From Aureimonas sp. SK2 (GTDB lineage: Bacteria; Pseudomonadota; Alphaproteobacteria; Rhizobiales; Rhizobiaceae): a stretch of 64,000 nucleotides of DNA. A program made the translations under genes and the position numbers. The notes beneath the pieces were generated by a model that saw only the letters and a list, made by a program, of their open reading frames with translations, ran no database searches and had not been told where the DNA came from. This document shows positions 59,519 through 64,000 of this stretch, piece by piece (position 1 is the stretch's first letter; each line of letters opens with the position of its first letter). The stretch spans positions 1-64,000 of the forward strand of contig NZ_JAPZDS010000010.1 in NCBI RefSeq assembly GCF_029813115.1, read 5' to 3'.

Positions 59519-59755
59519 CGCTGCGTCGCGTCGTCAGCAAGGGCAACTGCATACGGCTTGGCTCACGGATGCCACCTGATGATGGGAGCGGAAAGGCCAT
59601 TCGCTGCTGCTGCCCTTCCACGGGCCGGACCGACAGCGATCAACCCCTTCCACTCGTCGGTCGGTTTTCCTGTCTTCCCGAAGCCGGATACCCCTGACGG
59701 GTCTGCATCGGTTCGACGGAAACGCCCATTTCCCTGAAAGCGAGATCGCTGTTCC
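59519..59755. other. Gene-free stretch between LysR and LivF genes
   Basis: The genes converge here. A ctgacg/cgtcag inverted repeat overlaps the LysR stop (59515-59537) but is not followed by T residues. Otherwise nothing was recognised. Confidence 0.4.
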
Positions 59756-60490
59756 TCAGACAGCCACCCCTGCCGCCGGCCGCGCTCCGGCGCCGACGCC
59801 GAGGTGGCGTTCGAGAATGGCGGGGTCGGCGAGGAACCCCGCGCCCGTGCCCCGCTCCACCACCTGACCGCGATCGAGGACGATCGCCTGGTCGGCGAGC
59901 TTCAGGATCTTCTTCGCCTTCTGCTCCACGATGACGGCCGACAGGCCCTCCCCCTTCACGATGCGCGAAAGGGCTCGCAGAAGCTCCTCCGCGACGACGG
60001 GGGCGAGCCCTTCCAGCGGCTCGTCGAGGAGCAGGAGCTTCGGGTTGAGGACGAGGGCGCGGGCGACGGCCAGCATCTGCTGCTCGCCGCCCGACAGCTG
60101 GTTGCCGAGATTGGCGCGGCGCTCGCGAAGGCGCGGGAACATGGCGAAGGCCCGCTCGACATCCCACGGTCCGGGCCGTGCGACGGCGGTGAGGTTCTCC
60201 TCCACCGTGAGGGAGCGGAAGATGTTGCGCTCCTGCGGCACCCAGCCGATGCCGAGCGCGGCGCGCGCTTCGGGCGAGCGGCGCGTCACGTCCTCGCCGC
60301 GAAAGCGCAAATGGCCGCCCTGGTGCGTGGTGACGCCGACGATCGAGTTGATCAGCGTCGTCTTGCCCGTGCCGTTGCGGCCGAGAAGCGCCAGCGTCTC
60401 GCCTTCCTTCAGGACGAAGGATACGCCGCCGAGCACCCGCGCCTCGCCGTAGCCGGCCTCCAGCCGCTCGACGGTCAAGAGCTCAGTCAT
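59756..60490 (-). CDS. livF: Branched-chain-amino-acid-type ABC ATPase LivF
   Basis: A 244-residue ATPase: Walker A LGRNGTGKTTLINS, signature LSGGEQQMLAVARAL and Walker B LLLLDEPLEGLAP. Last gene of the liv operon, starting 8 bp inside livG. Substrate range of such systems includes branched-chain amino acids, other amino acids, amides and aromatic acids. Confidence 0.9.
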   Translation of the reverse strand: MTELLTVERLEAGYGEARVLGGVSFVLKEGETLALLGRNGTGKTTLINSIVGVTTHQGGHLRFRGEDVTRRSPEARAALGIGWVPQERNIFRSLTVEENLTAVARPGPWDVERAFAMFPRLRERRANLGNQLSGGEQQMLAVARALVLNPKLLLLDEPLEGLAPVVAEELLRALSRIVKGEGLSAVIVEQKAKKILKLADQAIVLDRGQVVERGTGAGFLADPAILERHLGVGAGARPAAGVAV

Positions 60491-61235
60491 CCCCGTCCTC
60501 CCCGAGATAGGCCGTTCGCACGCGCGGATCGGCTGCGATCTCCGCCACCGTCCCTTCCGTCAGGAGGGCGCCCGAGACGAGAACCGAGATGCGGTCGGCG
60601 AAGGCGAAGACGAGGTCCATGTCGTGCTCGATCAGGAGGATCGTCACGTCCGCCGGCAGCGCCTTCACGATGCCGAGGATCTCGTGCCGCTCCTCCTCCG
60701 GTACGCCCGCCGCCGGCTCGTCGAGCAGGAGCACGCGCGGCTTCAAGGCGACGGCGGTCGCGATCTCCAGAAGGCGCTGCTTGCCGTAGGCGAGGTCGCC
60801 CGTCCGCTCGTTGCAGACGTCGGCGAGAAGGAACCGCCCGATGATCTCGCTGGCCTCGCGCACGGTGGCCCGGTGCGAGGCGAGCGGCGCCCACCAGCGC
60901 CCGCCGCCGCGCTCGCGTTCCGAGATCGCGAGGCAGATCGTCTCCAGCGGCGTCAGGTCGGCAAAGAGCTGGTTGATCTGGAACGTGCGCGCCAGACCCC
61001 GGCGCACCCGCCCGTCCTGCTTGAGATGGGTGATGTCCTCCCCCTCCAGCCGGATCGTGCCGGAACTGACCGACAGAACGCCCGTCAGGAGGTTGATCAG
61101 CGTCGTCTTGCCCGCGCCGTTCGGCCCGATCAGCGCATGCCGCGCACCCTTTGCGAGCGACAGCGAAACCCTGTTCGTCGCCACGAGGCCGCCGAAGCGC
61201 TTCTCGATGGCGCTCGTCTCGAGTACCGCGCTCAT
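60483..61235 (-). CDS. livG: Branched-chain-amino-acid-type ABC ATPase LivG
   Basis: A 250-residue ATPase: Walker A IGPNGAGKTTLINLL, GLARTFQINQLFADLTPLE, signature-region GDLAYGKQRLLEIATAVAL and Walker B VLLLDEPAAGVPEEE. ATG 61235 overlaps the livM stop (ATGA). Here the permease and ATPase are separate genes, in contrast with the fused pair at 22954. Confidence 0.9.
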   Translation of the reverse strand: MSAVLETSAIEKRFGGLVATNRVSLSLAKGARHALIGPNGAGKTTLINLLTGVLSVSSGTIRLEGEDITHLKQDGRVRRGLARTFQINQLFADLTPLETICLAISERERGGGRWWAPLASHRATVREASEIIGRFLLADVCNERTGDLAYGKQRLLEIATAVALKPRVLLLDEPAAGVPEEERHEILGIVKALPADVTILLIEHDMDLVFAFADRISVLVSGALLTEGTVAEIAADPRVRTAYLGEDGDD

Positions 61236-62281
61236 GCCGCCCTCCCCTTGAGGCGATGGCGCAGGGCCGAGAGGAGCCGGCGCGGCGCCCCGGTCAGCCG
61301 CTCGCGGCCGACGAGGACGATGGCGACGAGGATGAAGCCGATCCAGAACTGCCAGTATTGCGCCGTGATGCCCGACAACCATTCCTGCAGCACGCGGAAG
61401 ATCACCGCGCCGATGATGCCGCCGTAGAGATAGCCCACCCCGCCGAGGACGAGGACGAGCAGCGCGTCGGCCGATCGGTGCAGCGCGAGGACGTCGAGCG
61501 AGACGAACTGCGTGGTCTGGGCGAGAAGCGCGCCCGCGACGCCCGCATAGGCGGCAGCGATCGTGTAGACCGCGACGAGCCGGCGCTTGGGCGCCATGCC
61601 GAGGGCCGCCGCGCGCAACGGGTTGTTGCGGATCGCCTTGAGCGACAGGCCGAAGGGCGAATGGACGATCCGCCGGGCCAGGACGAAGAGGCCGAAGAGC
61701 ACGGCGAGGCTGTAGCCGTAAGCGACCTGCCCCCAGAGGTCGAACTCGAAGAGCCCGAGGATCGGCAGCATGGTGATGCCGAGGAGCCCGTCCGCCCCGC
61801 CGGTCAGCCCCGCGAAGCGGTTGGCCGCCTCGAACAGCATGAGCGCGAGGCCGAGCGTGATCATCAGGCGCGTGAGGTCGGAGCCGCGCAGCACCAAGAA
61901 GCTCGTGACGAAGCCGAGGAGCCCCGACGCCGCGCCCGCGACGAGAAGCCCCGTGACGGGCTCGCCGTAGATGTCGCGGGCGAACAGGCCGGCGGCATAG
62001 GCGCCGAAGCCGAAGAAGGCGGCGTGGCCGAGCGACACGATGCCGGCATATCCGAGGATGAGGTCGAGCGAGAGCGCGAAGAGCGCCAGGATCGCGATCT
62101 CGTTCAGAAGGAGGAGATGGTCGGGCAGGAGGAAGAGGCTGGCGAGCGCGGCCAGCCAGAAGCCGAACTCCGTCAGCCGCCAGCGGGAGCGTCGGCGCAG
62201 CGCCTCGGCGCCGGGCGTGCCCGCTTCCGCTGCCCCGATCGGTCCTGCGGGCGCGGCCAGATGGTCCACCGAGGCGCTCAT
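61232..62281 (-). CDS. livM: Branched-chain-amino-acid-type ABC permease LivM
   Basis: A 349-residue permease with about nine helices. It has the LivM pattern LILGYAGIVSLGHAAFFGFGAYAAG and LKAIRNNPLRAAALGMAPKR. A roughly 40-residue hydrophilic N-terminal extension precedes the first helix. Start overlaps livH by four bases (ATGA). Confidence 0.9.
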   Translation of the reverse strand: MSASVDHLAAPAGPIGAAEAGTPGAEALRRRSRWRLTEFGFWLAALASLFLLPDHLLLLNEIAILALFALSLDLILGYAGIVSLGHAAFFGFGAYAAGLFARDIYGEPVTGLLVAGAASGLLGFVTSFLVLRGSDLTRLMITLGLALMLFEAANRFAGLTGGADGLLGITMLPILGLFEFDLWGQVAYGYSLAVLFGLFVLARRIVHSPFGLSLKAIRNNPLRAAALGMAPKRRLVAVYTIAAAYAGVAGALLAQTTQFVSLDVLALHRSADALLVLVLGGVGYLYGGIIGAVIFRVLQEWLSGITAQYWQFWIGFILVAIVLVGRERLTGAPRRLLSALRHRLKGRAA

Positions 62282-63138
62282 CGGCCGGCCTCCCGGGTCA
62301 GAAGCCCGTGCGGGCGCAGGAGGAGGATGGCGACCGTCACGGCATAGATCGTGAAGGCGCCGAACTCGGGCATGTAATATTTGCCGGCGACGTCGGCGAT
62401 GCCGAGGATCAGGGCGGCGAGGAACGGGCCGGTGATCGAACTCGTGCCGCCGACCGTCACCACGACGAGGAAGTAGATCATGAACTTCAGCGGGAAGGTG
62501 GGGTCGAGGCCGAGGATCTCGCCGCCCATCGCGCCGCCGAGCCCGGCTATCCCCGAGCCGACCGCGAAGGTCGTGGAGAAGACGAGCCCGACGGGAATGC
62601 CGAGACCGCGCGCCACGCGCCCGTCGTCCACTGCCGCGCGCAGGCGGCTGCCGAAGCGGGTGCGGGTGAGCGCGAGCTGGAGCGCCACGGTCAGCGCGGC
62701 GCAGACGAGGATGATGAAGAGACGATAGACGCCGATCTCGGCGCCGAAGACATCGAAGCGCCCGCGCAGGGCGTCCGGCAGGAGGATGATCTGCTGGCGC
62801 GAGCCCATGAAGAAGTCGACCGCCGCGATCGACATGAAGACGAGGCCGATCGAGAAGAGCACCTGGTCGAGATGGCTGGCCTCGTAGAGCCGCCGATAGA
62901 GCGTGCGCTCCAGGACCGCGCCGATCAGCGCGACACAGACGAAGGCGATCGGCAGGCAGAGAAGGAAGGGCACGCCGAACCGCCCCATCAGGACGACGGT
63001 GATGTAGCCGCCCGCCATGGCGAAGGCGCCATGGGCGAGGTTGACGAAGTTCATCAGCCCGAGCGTCACCGCGAGGCCGCAGGCCAGGATGAAGAGCAGC
63101 ATGCCGTAGGCGATGCCGTCGAAGAGAATGGTCAGCAT
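62278..63138 (-). CDS. livH: Branched-chain-amino-acid-type ABC permease LivH
   Basis: A 286-residue permease with about eight helices: TLGLMNFVNLAHGAFAMAGGYI near the start and AVDDGRVARGLGIPVGLVF in the ATPase-contact region. It lies 67 bp downstream of the binding-protein stop, across a strong hairpin. Confidence 0.9.
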   Translation of the reverse strand: MLTILFDGIAYGMLLFILACGLAVTLGLMNFVNLAHGAFAMAGGYITVVLMGRFGVPFLLCLPIAFVCVALIGAVLERTLYRRLYEASHLDQVLFSIGLVFMSIAAVDFFMGSRQQIILLPDALRGRFDVFGAEIGVYRLFIILVCAALTVALQLALTRTRFGSRLRAAVDDGRVARGLGIPVGLVFSTTFAVGSGIAGLGGAMGGEILGLDPTFPLKFMIYFLVVVTVGGTSSITGPFLAALILGIADVAGKYYMPEFGAFTIYAVTVAILLLRPHGLLTREAGR

Positions 63139-63166
63139 GGCGCCTCCGCTGCCGGCTCCGTGGAGG

Positions 63167-63197
63167 GGTCCGGGCGGGCGGACGCGCCGCCCGGACC
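63167..63197 (-). promoter_or_regulatory. Strong hairpin between liv binding-protein and livH genes
   Basis: A perfect 11-bp GC stem (ggtccgggcgg/ccgcccggacc) with a 9-base loop begins 8 bp after the binding-protein stop. There is no T-run, so an mRNA-stabilising or partial-termination role is likely. Confidence 0.65.
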
Positions 63198-63205
63198 GGA
63201 CGGGG

Positions 63206-64000
63206 TCAGTTGGTCGCGGCCTTCACCGGGTCCTTCACCGCCTCCACCTCGTCGAACTCGACGTTCCAGAGCTGGCCGTCCTGTTCCTTTACCTCGCGGA
63301 AGTAGACGTTCTGGACGATGTCGCGCGTCTCGGGATCGATCGAGACCGGGCCGCGCACGCTGGTCCACTGGAGGCCCTTCATCGCCTCGACCATCTCCGC
63401 GCCGTCGGTCTCTCCGTCGGTCTTCTTCAGCGCCTCGTAGATGAGGTGCATCCCGTCATAGCCGCCGACGCCCATGAAATTCGGCCGCATCCCGTTGTTG
63501 GCGGCCTCGAAGGCCTTCACGAATTCCTTATTCTCGGGGGAATCGTGGGCGGCCGAATAATGGTGCGTGGTGATGGTGCCGAGCGCCGCCTTGCCCATGC
63601 CGTTGAGGAGGTCGTCGTCGGTCACGTCGCCGGTCGCGATCAGGCGGATGCCGGCCTCGGCCAGGCCCCGGTCGTCGAACTGCTTCATCAGCGCCGAGCC
63701 GACGCCGGACGGCACGAATGAGAAGACGGCATCGGGTTTCGCGTCGCGCACGCGCTGGAGGAAGGGCGCGAAGTCGGGGTTGGCCAGCGGCACGCGGATG
63801 GATTCCACGATCTCGCCGCCCGCTTTGGCGAAGGTCTCGGTGAAGGCCTTCTCGGCGTCGAGGCCGGGCGCATAGTCGGCGACCAGCGTCACCACCTTCT
63901 TCAGGTCGTTCTTAGCGGCCCAGTCGGCCAGCGGCACCGTCACCTGCGGCAGGGTGAAGGAGGAGCGCACGATGAAGGGCGACTTCTCCGTGATGATCGA
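63206..64000 (-). CDS. ABC substrate-binding protein of the liv operon (partial)
   Basis: The C-terminal 264 codons of a type I binding protein of the branched-chain amino acid family; the 5' end lies beyond the window. Family parts are VVTLVADYAPGLDAEKAF, PDAVFSFVPSGVGSALM, MGVGGYDGMHLIYEAL and SVRGPVSIDPETRDIVQNVYFRE. The conserved FxxTFPxL-like RSSFTLPQV segment near the visible start resembles aromatic- or amide-type binding proteins, so the ligand may not be a branched-chain amino acid. Confidence 0.88.
   Translation of the reverse strand, partial: SIITEKSPFIVRSSFTLPQVTVPLADWAAKNDLKKVVTLVADYAPGLDAEKAFTETFAKAGGEIVESIRVPLANPDFAPFLQRVRDAKPDAVFSFVPSGVGSALMKQFDDRGLAEAGIRLIATGDVTDDDLLNGMGKAALGTITTHHYSAAHDSPENKEFVKAFEAANNGMRPNFMGVGGYDGMHLIYEALKKTDGETDGAEMVEAMKGLQWTSVRGPVSIDPETRDIVQNVYFREVKEQDGQLWNVEFDEVEAVKDPVKAATN

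Noticed and set aside
59515-59537. Inverted repeat ctgacg/cgtcag as terminator of the LysR gene
   Set aside because: The stem is only six pairs, overlaps the stop codon and has no following T-run.

Overview
The window is a GC-rich (roughly two-thirds G+C by eye) alphaproteobacterial segment. Gene content and style (many ABC importers with 4-bp ATGA/GTGA gene overlaps, FecI/FecR/TonB systems, two possible RirA-type TGA-N9-TCA iron boxes, FnrL-like regulator, CHASE2/FecR pair) point to Hyphomicrobiales (Rhizobiales). A family such as Aurantimonadaceae is a guess. No rRNA, tRNA, CRISPR array or replication origin was recognised. The density of importers, regulators and decayed insertion sequences suggests accessory chromosome or a large replicon, but this is inference.

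Layout: (1) 0.3-6.4 kb: LysR regulator, CaiB-type CoA-transferase, HMG-CoA-lyase-like enzyme and a NitT/TauT-type ABC importer ending in a clear terminator. (2) 6.6-7.3 kb: decayed, internally deleted IS1182-like element with 12-bp terminal repeats. (3) 7.4-12.9 kb: iron-siderophore island (MFS importer, STN-type TonB receptor, FecR, FecI) with an IS3 remnant next to fecI. (4) 13.4-17.8 kb: secreted FecR-domain protein with Gly/Asn-rich 36-residue repeats, next to a CHASE2-PAS-GGDEF-EAL protein. (5) 18.0-26.5 kb: an AmiC/AmiR-type amide-sensing module, then a leader with promoter, hairpins and an intrinsic terminator, then nitrilase, urea/amide-type ABC importer (with a permease-ATPase fusion) and asparaginase. 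(6) 26.6-28.3 kb and 35.0-42.3 kb: gene-decay zones with ureohydrolase, GMC oxidoreductase, Gfo/Idh, zwf and IS91 fragments, a 97-bp MITE-like element, and surviving UPF0303, GH63 glucosidase and GMC genes. (7) 28.5-35.0 kb: second siderophore system (FepC/FecCD/FatB-like ABC plus TonB receptor) divergent from a MarR regulator. (8) 42.9-51.4 kb: FNR-type regulator, cydDC, cydABX and hemN with an FNR box between cydD and cydA, a microaerobic respiration island. (9) 51.8-57.2 kb: IclR, RidA, polar amino-acid ABC importer and a divergent D-serine-dehydratase-like PLP enzyme. (10) 57.4-59.5 kb: SDR and SnoaL/NTF2-like genes divergent from a LysR regulator. (11) 59.8-64.0 kb: a complete livFGMH set and a substrate-binding gene cut by the window edge.

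The most interesting unit is region 5. AmiC (ligand sensor) and AmiR (ANTAR antiterminator) lie directly upstream of a strong sigma70-like promoter whose predicted transcript begins with hairpins and a terminator before the nitrilase. This predicts ligand-released antitermination of an eight-kilobase amide uptake and hydrolysis operon. A second recurring pattern is a strong hairpin just after the substrate-binding gene in all three ABC operons where that gene is followed by permease genes across a gap.
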